A model generated the notes under the pieces. The model was not told the origin of the DNA. It saw only the letters and a program-made list of their open reading frames with translations, and searched no databases. A DNA stretch of 64,000 bases from Burhinus oedicnemus (taxonomy: Eukaryota; Chordata; Aves; Charadriiformes; Burhinidae). The position numbers and the translations under genes are program-made. The first letter of the stretch is position 1. The number at the start of each line of letters is the position of its first letter. Below are positions 1-12,865 of this stretch, piece after piece. The DNA lies in the NCBI GenBank assembly GCA_008921705.1, contig VFFE01006056.1:187251-251250 (forward strand). The letters are read 5' to 3'.

Positions 1-3000
1 GCTTGTAAGAAAAGTGGCAGTCATGGCCTCCGTGAGTTCACAGAGAAAGTTATTTTGGTTATCCCTGCTCTTCTTTTTTTGCTGGGGTTTTGAACCATAG
101 GAAATAGCAGTGATTTGAAAAGCAGTCATACAGTAAAGTTGAAAAAAATGAGCAGTTGAGACATGTGCAGTTTGCATAATGTTAACATCCCTCAGTCGAA
201 AGATGTTCACAAATACATATAAATGGGAGAGAAAACCAGTAAAATCAATGCATTAAAAATAGAAAAGAATCAGGCCTCTTGTGAGTGGAGAAAATGCTGA
301 AGGACAAAAAAGGATTTTAACTGCAGAATATAGTATTAGTTAAATAGCACTAATTTGAGGTTCATTTGTGATTAAGTGTATATAGACATGGAACAGAGTT
401 CAAAAGAGCAACAAGGAAGACTTTCTGGCTGCTGCTGTGCTATCAAGACTTCTGCAAGTGATTAATAAATGAAAAATTTCATAAATGAAATCCAAGATGA
501 AATCCAAATATGTATCACTCTTCAGTGTCCAAATGGAGAACCCAGGCAGCCTTCTTTCTTTGCCCAGTGATGAAATACTTGAACTGAATGCTGATTTTTG
601 TGTTTAAATGGATGAAATTAAGTGATACTCTTAATGTGTAAGAAGAGAAACGCTGTGCTACATTCACCCAGTTGTACAGCTCTTCTGAAGTTGGTAGGGT
701 TTACCATGTGCAAAGGGAAAGCTCTGAAATCCTTCCTTTCCTCCACTGCATTACAGGCTGTGCTCCTGCATGGCTTGCCGTATTCAGGCCCGCAAGGATG
801 GTTCAGTTTTGGCAAAGGGCTTGGTAGTGGCAGGGTGTCATTGCCACAGTTGCACCAAAGTTACAGAAGCAGGGGGTGATTTAGGCTGCTAAAGCAGTTT
901 AGAAATGGTTATGGAGATTCTGTCTGTTCTTGCTTATAGTAATAAAATACCTCACTATCATTTAAATGACCTAATATAAAAGTATCTTGGAAAAATTAGC
1001 ATAGTAATATTGTAGCAAGATGCCTGTCACCATTTCCTGGAACAGATGGAGCAGATGTTCAATATTGCATTGGTGAAACTAGCAGCTGGTTTTATCCTCC
1101 TCGTGGCTTACAGGGACACTTTAACAAATATATTGCATTGCTTGTCATGCATGACAGAAAATCTATAGTGTAGAAAACTTTCCTGGAGAAAGGAGGGTAG
1201 AAAACATCTGTTTTGTAAGTGGTATTAGATCAGAATGACCATAATTAAAATTACCAATTAGAGAAGTCACCTCCTTTTTGCCTCTTGATAAGGCCAGACT
1301 GGTGGGATCAGCTGTGTGTGCGCTGACTGCAAAGGGTCCCTGAAGAAAACGTGTCAGGCTGAGAAGTGCTGGGTGGTGTCGTTTGCTTTGACGGGAACCT
1401 CATCCTGACTTCTAACTGCTGCTAATATTGTCAGCTAGATGAAGCAGTATGGCTGAGTGAACATAAACATAAACTTCTTAAAATCTGCCACTCGGTGGTG
1501 TAGAAGTATCATAGATATATTTATTCCCAAACCTACCTTTGGGGAATACGCTGGTGTTTGGAGCTGAATTCATGTTTTTCCTCTGCAAACACACCTGCCA
1601 TAGAAAAGTTCTGCTTCATTTCTTTCCCTTTCTCTTCCAGCCAGCTCTGTGTCAGAAACCCTGCGGGGCCTGTGTGATAGCAACAGGACCGAGCATGTTA
1701 TTAATGTGTTTGACTGAGCATGGCAAAAAAGGGTGATCGATAGTGCTAGAGTACGGTTCCTAAAGCCCCACCCGTTCCAGGCTTTCTTCTGCCTTGGTAA
1801 GTGCTGACAGAATTGACGAGATTTTGAATATAAACAAATATTGTGAAACCACCTTCTTGATCTAATAACTAATGTAGCCTTTGCCAGGCCCTGTCAGTTT
1901 TCCTTTGGCTGTCACCTGGGGGGTGAGTTACAAGTGTCTTTATGCTCTGTCCCATTTTTTCTTCCAGTGACAAGCGTGTATTCAAAGAAAGTGCCCAAAA
2001 TGTCTCTGAGCACGATTTTTGGACAGTCATACTGACGAGTGAGGACAGAGAAAGCCAACGCTGAACAACGCCTGTTAGATGTATGCTGTTCTCTACAATT
2101 TGGTGGACTATGAAGAATAGTTGAGGTATTGCACTGGAAAACCAACGCTTGACGACTGGACCTGCCATTGGCATTGTGCTGCTGATGTTCCCTGAGACCA
2201 TCACAGCTAGGAGCTTGCTAGCCAAAATAAGCTAGCTAGCTTTGTCTGGTGTTGCTGACCAAGAGAGACCTTTACCCACAGAGCAGTAACCCCACTGTGT
2301 CAAGTGTAGTGGCCTCTGTCATTGTCGTTCGCAGGGGTTCACAGGCTCCTGCCCTCAGGGTCCCGCCCTTGGTTCTGCCTTCGCAGGCCTGAGCTGAGGC
2401 TAGCGCACTCTGGTCTAAGTCTCGAGCTCAGTCAGCCTTTGGGACAAGGTGGAAAATTTGCCACTGCAACTCAGACAAATAGTGAAACTGCGTCCTGCCT
2501 GCACCACAGCCTCATGGGTGGAAAGAAACCCTATGGCAACCCAATTTTATACCCTCTCAAACCAGAATAGAGACAGATGTTGCTGATGGTTGTTGATGAT
2601 GCCTGGGTATGCCTCTTCTGTGAGCAGTCACGAAAGACTTGCTTAAGCTTATGAGTGTGCTAGCTGCCTTGCATTTGGGCTAAGTGGAGGAACACAAAAT
2701 GTTCAGCTGTCATCGAAAATGTAGACCCTACTGCTGGAAGCATGGGTGATCACATCAAGATCTGTGGAGGAGGGGAGGCTGCTTTCCCATCATACCAGGA
2801 TAATGTGGTCTTAAAAAATTCCCAGCTCCTCTCCTTATGCTTGCCTGCCTGCCCCTCTTCAGTCTTCTCTTGAAAAGACTGTATTATCTAGTATCTACTT
2901 TTCTAGCACTGTTCCATATCTAATTTTGCCTTTCTCTTCTATTTGGACTTGTGAAAGAGAAAAATGGCTTTTGACCAGACATATTCGTGGACCTTGATGT

Positions 3001-3127
3001 GTTAGTCGCTTTTACATTGCTCACTAGGTGGCAGTAAGATGCTGCTATACCGATTAAAAAAATTGAAGTCCTGTATTGTCCAGTTGCCTGAAATTTCGTA
3101 AAATCTGAGGATCTGGTATCAGAAGCG

Positions 3128-3158
3128 TTTTTTCTTTTTCTTTTTTTTTTTTTTTTTC
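3128..3158. repeat. Poly-T low-complexity tract
   Basis: An almost pure T run interrupted by two C residues. I see no LINE or SINE body attached on either side that would make it a retrotransposon poly-A tail read on the opposite strand, so I call it simple sequence only. Confidence 0.85.
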
Positions 3159-5471
3159 TAAAATACAAGGTCCACAGCTGTAGGAAATGCAAGATGAAAT
3201 CTGGATTCCATACTCATAAACAACCCTGGTTCCTGTGAACTTGTTACAACAATAAAGGTAATCAGCCTTGTATAATTTTCCAGTGAGAAGTTTTCTCTAT
3301 TATGCCTCTGAGAGTGTAGATGCTGGGGATACTAAAGTAGTCTCTTAAAAAGGACAAAATAAGAAAAAAACAACCATAAAACTTGTGGTGAAAGAGGTGG
3401 AAACTTATAACAGAAGGTAAGTTTTAACTTGGTCACTATGGAGTACAGAAATCAATATTGGATTTTTGTTTCTGCTTCCTATTTTTCTAGCTACACACAG
3501 TTTTCTGGGAGTTTAAATAGCAGTGCAGGAAGCTATCATCTCTACTTTAACTAAGCTGAGTGGAGTGCACAGGTCCTCGTTCTTCTCTGCTGCTTCAGAA
3601 ATCTCTGCGCTCCGCTTAGAATTGCTGTAAATAAATGAAGAGGTTACCATTTTGTATGGTAACATCCTCATCCGTTCCAATTCAATTTTGCATACATTTC
3701 AGAGATTAAACTATTTCATCTTGTCCGCTTGGTCTAATGCAAGGACCTGCAGGTTTCCCTGCAAAGCAAAACTTCTTAAGTCATTGGAAATGAAATAGAT
3801 CTAATATTTGTGTTCCCCAGACCATAGGTATGTGTCTTGAATCTCCTCCAGTTAGCTCCTATAGTCTAATTTAGCATACAAGTTGTCTTGGTAGTAAACT
3901 GTACATTAATTTAGGTCAATCCTAACATAACCCCTGTTTGAGTCAAAGCTTCTCTGCTTTGGATCACCAACTTTCCAAGGGGCCTTGGGAAGCCATGCCT
4001 CTGTGCAAGGGCCAATATTTGATTTGCCCCATCTAAACTGGAAATCAAGTGCTATTGTTTTCCCGTAATTAAAGGAAAAGAAGCCCATAGTTTCCAGCTA
4101 GGAGTTTTATTTATTATTGTGTGCTTACTTTTTCTACAGAAAGGCATCATTCTTAGAAGTTTAGAAAAGTTTGCAAATTTACAAACTCTTAAGTGAAAGC
4201 ATAGGGATTTCAAGATACTGTATGTATTCAAGATAGTACACTCGAAGTATATTACCTATGTGCAAAGCATTTTCATTTTTATACCCTACAATCTCATTCA
4301 CCATTACAGAATCAAAATATGGAGGAAAATGTTTAGAAGATGCTAATACTTGCTACAGTTGAGTGCAGCTGATTTTCTTGTATCTGCTGCTCTCGAAACC
4401 TGAAATAAACCATGGTATGCAACTTACACACTTAAATCATAATACAAGAGTGAAAACCAAAATAACTATCACTGTTTTCTTCAGTATGGAGTCTAAAGTG
4501 ACAAAAAAGGGAATGGGTTGGTTCAGGCCATTGGGTAATCTGAAAATAAAATAGCAGTTCTGCACGTGCACAGTTCCTGTTAATGCTGAGGGCTGATCCC
4601 TGTGCAGCTCGAGGCAACAAAGCCTGTCCCTGGACAGGGGACGGCTACGTCCAAACCACTCCGGAGCTGCAGCCGTCTTGTCAAAATTCTGTCATCTCTG
4701 CCGTTCACTGCGGGGGGAGGTGCTGCTAAATAATTCCCCCTATTTTAAAAAAGATTTAAAAACTTTCCAAGATTTTTAAGATGGTAAGTGTTGCTGAGAT
4801 AAATAAAATAATGCGTTGGCCTGCTGCACAGCTAGCTATTACACAGAACTATTCCTCAGGCCTAGGCTTTGGAATAGTTGTTATGAAAAGTTGGCTGAGG
4901 GAGCTGAAGTTCCCAGTTAAGAAAGCTGATAACACAGAACAGTTTGTGGGGCAGAGTTCCTCTCTTAGACCTGGGTGTTGATTTCTGAGATAAGGTTTCT
5001 GCCAGATGGTATCTTTAATGGAAATTAAACAAGCAGCACTTTAAAAAAAAGGAAAAGTCAGATTCCCTATCTCCTGATCATCCTGTCGGAAAGCAGACTT
5101 CAAGGTCGTTTGCAACATTTGCTGCCGTGTCGCAGAGGGCTGACACGATGCCTTTCATCCCGGTGAGCCTGCAGCCATGCTACCAACAGACTGGAGCCTC
5201 TTACTGTTTACCAAGGAGTAATTAATTTAAAAAAAAACTCATTAAAAATGCCTGACATCATCTCTTCGGCGATTTAATTTTTATTACCCATAATGTCAGT
5301 TCACTTACTGGAAAACCATGGATACGGCCAGAAACAGCTGTGGCAAGTTGGCATCCATACTGAACAGGCTTGGCTGCGCCATGGCTGTGTGCTCGGTTCC
5401 TCCCCCGGCAGCCGCAGCACGCCTTGCGAATCACCCGCTCGCTGCGCCTGGTGCCTGGGCATGTTTCAGTA

Positions 5472-5515
5472 GGTTACCGTAGGTAACCGCTGTTTATATT
5501 TACCAAATTATTTGT
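5472..5515. promoter_or_regulatory. RFX X-box palindrome with adjacent FOX-type motifs
   Basis: Positions 5472-5488 form a perfect 7-bp inverted repeat around a 3-bp spacer. The core GTTACC-GTA-GGTAAC fits the published X-box consensus GTNRCC N0-3 RGYAAC recognised by RFX factors. Immediately downstream, 5491-5497, 5497-5503 and 5509-5515 each match the forkhead consensus TRTTTRY. RFX plus forkhead (FOXJ1) input is typical of genes for motile cilia, so a ciliary enhancer is one reading. The motif matches are seen directly; enhancer function is inference, and the forkhead consensus is loose in AT-rich DNA. No transcription start is recognisable nearby. Confidence 0.4.
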
Positions 5516-8500
5516 TAAGGGTCAGTAGCTCATTATAATCCCACACCGCTTCATGCTTCAGCGCATCCACGTTCCCATCTCGGTGTTCCTGGGTGCTTCT
5601 GATAACGGCAGGAGAGCCGCTGCGGGGTTGTTATTGCAGGAGGGAGGGAAAAGACTATCACCAGCAACCCAGGGTACATCCTTCCTCACCAAGGGCTAGT
5701 TTTTTTTTTTAATTACAAATAAAGAGCAAGCAGAAGGCTCCAGATGACAGCCTGGTCAGTAAAGCTGCCAAATCCTTCTGCACTCGCTCAAAGAAAACGC
5801 GAGTCGGCCCTGTCTGTAGCTATGGGCGCTGGCTGGTTTTCGGAAGCTGTAAAGATTCTGCTTTTAGCCAGAACGTCTCTGGTGCGAAGCCTGCGGTCGG
5901 TGAGGGTGGTGCTCCCACAGCTGAAGAGCACGAGCTTCGCTGGGCAGCAGTGCTCTGCTTCTCGGCAGACCAGCGGGGGAAGTCACTGGACTGAAACTGT
6001 CCCCTTTCCCTCACCCCCAGTGGCACATAAGAGCCTCAAGCCTGGAAGAAAGGAAATAATGAGCCACAGGCCATGAGCTTTTGAGCAATGTTGCCGAATC
6101 CAGATGCTAAAAAGTCGGGAGATGGGAAGTGGTAACAGTAATACATTTGGAGGTCTTTAAACCTGTCTGGTTCCTTCTGTGTGTGTAAGGTTCACGTGTC
6201 TGGGCTTCCACGGAGGCCCAAACCTGTGGTTTGTTTTAAATGACAGATGAGTTTTCATGTGATCGTGAGGCTTTTGAAGGAAGGATTTTTGGAAAATAAG
6301 CAAATATTGTGATGCTCCTGAAGAACTGCACCCAGCCTTTGGGCAGCTGAAGGCAGAAGAGCCTGGAGGACTCTCCTCCTTTTCCCATGGGTCAGATTTA
6401 GTCTTGGCTCTTATGGAAGGCGGCTGTGATGGCAGAGGGCATGGGGACCCGTGCAGCCGCTCACCCTCGGCCGTGCCTGCAGGCTTGTCCTGCACGGGCT
6501 GGCGGGGGGAGAGGTCAGCAGCTCCTTCCACCTTCCCTTCCCCAGCAGGCAACTGCTGCTGGGAGATGGAGCAGGGTCAGGGCCATTTCCAGAGGCCAGT
6601 TGGAGAAAAGGGGATTACAGGCGTCACCAGGAGGAGTCTGGTGTTACTGTGCTTCCGCTTTGCCCTATGGACGCTGCTACCCTGGTTAAATACCTCAAAA
6701 CAGCTGGGCCAGGCCTGGGTTTGGAGGAATGTCATCTGTGAAAGGTTGACTCAGGCGCCGGAGGGAATTAGCGTGGAATAAAGACTTGAGGAAGCTGAAC
6801 TGAGTCTGGGCATCAGCAGTGTATCAAGAGACACAAAATGTTGCTAAAATATTGTATGAAATGAATGTTAATAGAAAAAATGAAACGTTAGTGAAGCATG
6901 CAGAGCTGGAAACTTTGCTGTGGTTGTTAGGTTTTAATTAGTTGGAAACTGTTCATTCGAACTCTGCTTCTGTGCAGTGATTGTCCTAATGTGGTTGGGT
7001 TTGGGATCTAATGCTGCTGGATTTTCCATTCTTTATGAGCGCTAAGTACTGAAATATTCATTATATATGTGTCCTCTTGGCTTCTGGAGTGCTGTGGAGG
7101 GAGATGTTTTGGTACACTAAATTTTGCAGTAAATGATAGCGGTTACTGCCTAGTGCTACTTACTGTAGCCCCAGTGACATAAAAGGTCCTATCCAAAAGA
7201 TGTTTCATCTGAAATGAAATGTTTGATGGTGTTTCACAACAGGAAAGTAGTGCCACCTTGCCTGTTTCACCTTGCAATCTTAAAAATACCGCAAAGCTCA
7301 AATCGTGTGTTTTCACAGTGCTCCATGGACTTACGTGGCCGTCTTTATGTACATGTACATACACAGACACATACATGTGTCGGTGAGAAAACTCCAACTA
7401 ATTATTTTTCTTCCACTGGAAGGTTTTACCTTTTCAGTGGAGAATACTCCATTAATATTAACATACTTCATAATATCTGTTTTCAGAGACAGGAACATTT
7501 TTAATCCCCAGTCTTGCTTCACATGGGTGGATACACATCTACCTGTTAACTAGAGCATTGGTAACTTGAATTATAATGGCATATTTTGGGGCATCACTGT
7601 GTGGTCTGTTTTCCAATTTCTTGTCTGGAAGTCTTTATCTTTGCTATCTTATCTGTCTGATGCCTTCTGGAAACAATTTTCCCTTTACACCACTTCATAA
7701 ACTTCTGCATACACTAGACTGGAGGTTCTGGGCCATTTCTTACATTTTGTAATGAATTTTCTGATTGAATTCTTTTACAGGTAGCACCTCATACATGCAA
7801 AGCAGTGCCTCAGATCCTGGTGGATTTTTCACTGATTGTATGTATAAAGCTCTAAGAACTTGTGACCTATTCTGAAAAGATAAGTTGCCACTGAAACTTG
7901 CACATTTATATTTTTCAAGGTATTGAATGAAAAATCTGAAAAAGGATAAGAACAAGACAAGAATAAGGCCGTTAACATAAAAATAAGTAAAATTAGAAAC
8001 AGTATGTTTGCATAGTTGAATTTTATTTGGAATAACCACAACAATTTGGAATAACTACCAGATCTGTTGACAAATAGCTGGATGTTGTTAGAGGAACTCT
8101 GTCACTGGCATTAATTTAATTAATGTCTCAGGCTTTAGATGAGTAGCCGTAACACTAAGATGATTAGCCCAGAATCGTAAAGGGAAGGGCCAGTAGGGTT
8201 GTGTGGGTCCAAAATTTTCATCACTGGGCAACCCATGTGAATTGTAAATTGGGCTTTTGTTAACCCTTCTTAAAAGACAGCTCTATGGTGTAAGGTTCAT
8301 CAGGGGCGGCTGAAGGTGGGGGAGAAAGGCAGGGACATCCCCCCTACGAAAGCAGATCCCCGGCCCTCCGGGTGAGCTCCAGAAGGGCCTGAGCTCACCT
8401 GGCTGCAAGAGATGTCTGGCTGCTGAGGGGTGGGTTATTCTGCAGGGGGTGTTTGGGGCATTAAAGGAGCCGAAGCGATGCACAGAACCCAGCAGCCCAA

Positions 8501-8737
8501 GAAAAAAAACCCATAGGAGCATTAGTGGGGAAAGCGTCATGATGGGGAGGGAGACTGCTGTTGTTAGCAGCAGGAGTGACTGCTTGTTGAAGGCATGAAA
8601 CAGGGAATCCCTAGGAGAGGAAAGGGTGCTGGGTGTTATGCAGAAGAGCAAGCGGAGCACGGTTAGGGCTGGAGGGACTTTTGGTCCTTGCAACTGCAGC
8701 GTACTCTGATTCAGCCAAATTCATCAGCGGAGCAGGA

Positions 8738-8761
8738 CCACCCCCACCCCCTCCTCCCCCC
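8738..8761. repeat. C-rich run, G-quadruplex-capable on the minus strand
   Basis: A run of C blocks separated by single A or T residues. The complementary strand carries at least four closely spaced G tracts, which satisfies the simple G-quadruplex pattern. It lies just upstream of the ancient CR1. Whether it folds in vivo cannot be judged from sequence. Confidence 0.6.
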
Positions 8762-8770
8762 AGATCCACT

Positions 8771-10170
8771 GTACTAAAGGACCACAGAAAGGGAAAATGG
8801 CAATTTGACACCAATCTGACACCAAAGGACTTTGGAAAGATGTCAATGTGGCTTTTGTTGAGAGAAATCATGTCTGAGAGGAATCCGCTGCTGTTCCTCT
8901 GAAGCACTGACATGCGTGTGGATTACAGTGATTTGGTTGGTACGGTGTGTTCAGATTTTCCAAAAGCTTTTGATAATCTCCTCAGTCGGAAGATCCTAAA
9001 GAAACAAAACTGTAGCAGGATGAAAGGAAAGATCCCCTCTGGAACTGATGTGAGGGGTAGGAAGAGACGGTCAGGTATTTCAGTGGGAGATAACAAGTGG
9101 AATCCCACAGGCACGTGCACTAAGATCTGTGATGACTGGCATATACGTAAGTGGTCTGGAAAATGTGCTAAATAACGATGTGCTGGATGTTTCTTTAACT
9201 GAGTTATTCAGGATAGGAAAAATAAAAATCTATTTTTAAAAATATGGAAGAATCTCACGATCCTGAGTGGCATTGCAGTAAAATGGCAGCCTGCATTCTG
9301 TGCCAATAAGCACAAAATAATGCTCATGGGAAAAAATAAACCTGACTGTACAACGCTGAAGATGGGCTTTAAACTACCTCTTACCACTCAGGGAAGAGAG
9401 CTGAGAGTGGCTGTCGGTAATTCTAACAAATGTTGGCTGATGGCAGAGCAATGCTCAAAAAAGCAAATAGATTGTCAGAAATTGCTAAGGAAGACACAGA
9501 AAACAAAATAATCATTTCGCTGTGCATTCACCTCTTGATTACTGCGTGCCGTTCTGGTCTCCCCATCTACGAAAAAGTACAGCAGAGCCCGAAAAGGACA
9601 GAGAAACCTGACAAGTGTTTTCAGAAATAGAGAACAGCTTCTGAATTGAGATTGATTAAATAGACTCTTTAGACGGGAAAAGAGAAGGTAGAAAGGCATG
9701 CGATAGCGGTGTTTAAAATCATGAGTGGCATGGAGAAAATAAGTAGCAAATGATTATTTGCGTTTCTCCCAGAACAAGAACAAGGGACATCAGGTGGAAT
9801 TACTGGGTAGTGGCTTAAGCAAACAACAGCAAACAGCTTGGTCCTTGCGGTGTGTGATTAAACTGGAACCAGTCTCACAGTATCTGCCGGATGTCAAGAG
9901 GTTAGATGGGCTCAAAACTGATCAGACGAATTAATGGGGAAAAAAAATCCATCAGGGACTATTAGGCAGCAAGATGACATTCCTGCCTGAGGAACTGCCT
10001 GCATGGCAGGCTGCTGGATGCAGGGAGAAGAGAGTGGAGAAAATGCCTGTATGGTTACCCCTTTTTAAAATTGTTTCCCTTGATATCTGCTGCTGGGTCC
10101 TGTCAGCAGCAGGGTACTGGACTAAATGGACCTTTGATCTGATCTGCTATAATTCTTCTGCATAATGTTT
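8771..10170 (+). mobile_element. Ancient CR1-clade LINE, decayed 3' part with RT remnant
   Basis: This is the 3' portion of an old CR1-type non-LTR retrotransposon, of the kind abundant in turtles and crocodiles and found only as fossils in birds. The text follows that family from within the reverse transcriptase region to the 3' end. A remnant of the RT box that includes the first catalytic aspartate region reads SDFPKAFDN at 8951-8977. The stretch equivalent to the thumb/C-terminal part lies around 9245-9700, and the 3'-terminal motif (tggactaaatggacc, then tctg and ttctt elements) at about 10119-10165. The reading frame is broken by many stops and indels, with an AT-rich gap near 9200-9240. 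It encodes nothing functional. The 5' boundary is uncertain by some tens of bases. Confidence 0.85.
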
Positions 10171-12865
10171 TTATGAGGAATCAGTCTGGGAGAAAGGCAC
10201 ATAAAATACTCCAGAAACCGACAGGGTCCCAAGGCTTGATCTCTGCTTAAAGAATTTAGACCTAGCCTGGATGTCCCCTCGGATTCTTGGAAGAGAAGGC
10301 ATCCAGAAGGTCTCATTGATCCAGCCAGCTGGGGAGGGAAGAACCCTGAGGATTACTGTAACAAACCAAAGAGACACCCATGCTTTTGGGTATTGAATTC
10401 TGTTCCCTGTGGGATGAGGAAGTAAAATACTGGTGCTGCACCTTGCACATTATCCTGTGGGGCACCTTGGTGGGATGAAAAGAGTCACTTGGGAAAAGTA
10501 AAGTGCGCTGAGTAATGCATGAGACATGGCTTGCCTCATCCTGTAATTCAATGTTTTGTGATACTCTGAAGAGTTACTGCTCCACCTTTTGCATTGTACA
10601 GTTTATTGTTCTGCTTTCTGAGCTTGTGTATAACATGGATGTGTAGGAGCAAGCCAATATATTGCCATTGGTTAGAGAATGCCGCTTGAAAACAGTGACA
10701 AAATTACTCTGTAGCTAAAAGTGCAACCATGAGAACCGTGCTTTGGTATGAGGATAATGTCAAGCTGGAGTTAAATTGAACGTCTGTTTCTTCAGGGAGG
10801 GTAAATTTAATCAGGTGCTCAAAATCAAATTAAGGTGGAAATCAGTTTGGAAAAACACAAGAATTACAATCCAGCTAATGACCTGAGGTAATACTGGCAA
10901 GAAATTTGCTTTCACATTGTAAGATGAAAAATCGTTTCTCTAAGAGGGAGCTGCTTGTAGCTCGTGATTGCCCAGGGTAGTTCAGAGCCCGGCATTTCCT
11001 TGAGAGAACAATTACAATGCGCCGCCCTCGCACCGTTTACTTCCCCTCCATTAGAGTGATACCCACAATTATTATACTGTGATCAAGCCTGTCGGTGTTT
11101 CTGTCATAGTGTTATTTTCTAACTTGGCCGTTAAGCTGGAAATGTTTTCCCAGCCCAACCTGAAACAGCCTCTGCAGCTGGTGGCCCATGAGTGATCCAG
11201 AAGTGTCATATCTTCTGCAGAAACACAGGCTCTCCTACGGCATGAGCCCGTGTAAGAAACGTCTCTGCATCTGGGAATAGAAAACGGATCCTGCATTTGG
11301 CTGCAACCTTGCCGCAGAGAGGGATTTGCATTTTAATGTACACGTTATTCTGATTAACGTAGGTGAGTAGAGGGGCTTTATTCAGTGTGGTTGGAAGGGG
11401 CAAGGCCTTCCCTTGCTGATTTCCTTCCTGTACAAAGGGAAGACTTTGAAGGAGCTGTGGCTCACAGGTACTGCTGCTGTTCTCATCCCTGAAGGTGTTC
11501 CCTTCTGGCATAAATTTCTTTCTCTTGTTGATGGAGAATTTGGAGATGGTGGCCAGAAACTACAGCCAGGGTTCAGTAGGAAGGGGAAAAGTGCTGCTCT
11601 GATATTTCCTGGAATTGCATTTAACTTAAACCAGCACAGTGCCTTGATCTTCTGTGACCTTTACCCATCAGGAGTTATTAGCTAATTGAATTCAGAAGGT
11701 AACTCCCTAACTGTTTTCAAACTAAATTAACTTGCTTCAAGGGACCAACTTATGTTTGTATTTCCACAGAGATAATGAGTTTAGGCTTCAGCTGAAACCT
11801 TGCCAGATAATGAGGAAAAAATAAATCAATGACCTCACTCTTATCTGGTCTTAACAGGCAGGCTTTCCTTTGCTAAAAGTGACCCTGAAACGGTCTGGAT
11901 TGATTCACACAAATACTGAACCCCAGGTCCTGCTAAGCAGAGCTGTCCTGGGGAACGCTTTGCTCCGCAAGGAGATCTAATCCGAACATCACCAAAGGTG
12001 CAAGTATTTGAAATGCAGCTTTTCTTGAAGCCAAAATGAATGCTTCTGAGAAATTCAAATGGACAGTAAGATAAAGAGTTAAGGAGGAAATTAGCTCAAT
12101 ACTAATTAGCGGGAAAGAAACCTATTCTCACACTTGTGCCTGGGACTGAACGATCTCCACAGGCATATACTTCTCTGATTATCCATAGACATATGCTTCT
12201 CTGATTATTTAATTATCTGGAATTGTTAAATAAGAAATGCTTTTCAGATGTTAAAGGGAGATCATTGCTTGGTGAGAACTGGTGTAGCTGTGCTGGTGGA
12301 GATCTTTCCTTTGGTGCCTTGATTAATGGAAAAAGTAGACAGCTCAGCAATGTGCCTCTCCAACAGCGTGTACCTCCTTACTCTCTATACGAATCTCTCA
12401 AATAAAGGCTTAAATCTTCAGGTAATAAATGTGATTAATAATAATTTAACAGAATATATCAGACAATGTATTCAAGTACGCAGAGGTAAGAGGCAGGGGG
12501 TTTTAACTACTGGTAAAGAATCTGTAAAACCTACTGTTAAAGCCCAAATAAGAAGATTGAGATTTTATAGTAGCAATAGCAGGAGTACTTACAGCAACCA
12601 TTTTGGTCTAATAAAAGACGTGACATTTTAGGGAGAGATGGCATCTTTTATTAAATCAGTTGATACAGGTTTTATAGTAGCACTGCTTCTTTTAATGTTA
12701 TAATGTTAACTTTATAGGAAAAAGTGCCCCTCGCCAAAACTCACGCCTTTCTGCTAAAACACAGGCAAATACTGATACGCTACCCAGAGAGAGACTTTTT
12801 CAGTGCTTTCAGGTGAATGACTAATAGAATTGGAACTGCTTCAAGAAGGGGGCATTTGTATCCCA
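10171..12865. other. Unique sequence between two CR1 elements, no gene seen
   Basis: No supported gene. The stretch is AT-rich, with a short 26-bp-period duplication at 12164-12208. A segment near 12595-12640 carries a tggtctaataaaag motif that recalls the 3' end of an old amniote repeat, but the match is too short to name. The frames here show no recognisable protein features. Confidence 0.55.
12164..12208. repeat. Two-copy tandem duplication, 26-bp period
   Basis: The 19-bp string at 12164-12182 recurs at 12190-12208 with one mismatch (catatac versus catatgc), giving a period of 26 bp. It is probably a replication-slippage duplication. No function is evident. Confidence 0.8.

Larger units (their letters stand above)
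1..8770. other. Unique sequence without a supported gene
   Basis: No open frame here has a recognisable domain, and the short frames overlap each other on both strands, as expected by chance. The stretch is mostly AT-rich, with more CpG-containing sequence near 5340-5470 and 5740-6000, neither of which I would call a CpG island. It contains an exon-like interval at 1968-2064, a poly-T tract near 3.1 kb, an RFX/FOX motif cluster at 5.47-5.52 kb and a C-rich run just before the ancient CR1. I saw no transposon remnant that I can name. It could be intron or intergenic DNA; the window alone does not decide. Confidence 0.6.

Noticed and set aside
6157..6781. Overlapping frames of 87-131 codons on both strands
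   Set aside because: Frames in several registers open together, which reflects local GC content rather than a gene.
12595..12700. tggtctaataaaag motif suggesting an old repeat 3' end
   Set aside because: It recalls a widespread reptile repeat terminus, but only about 15 bp match, and no flanking body could be followed.
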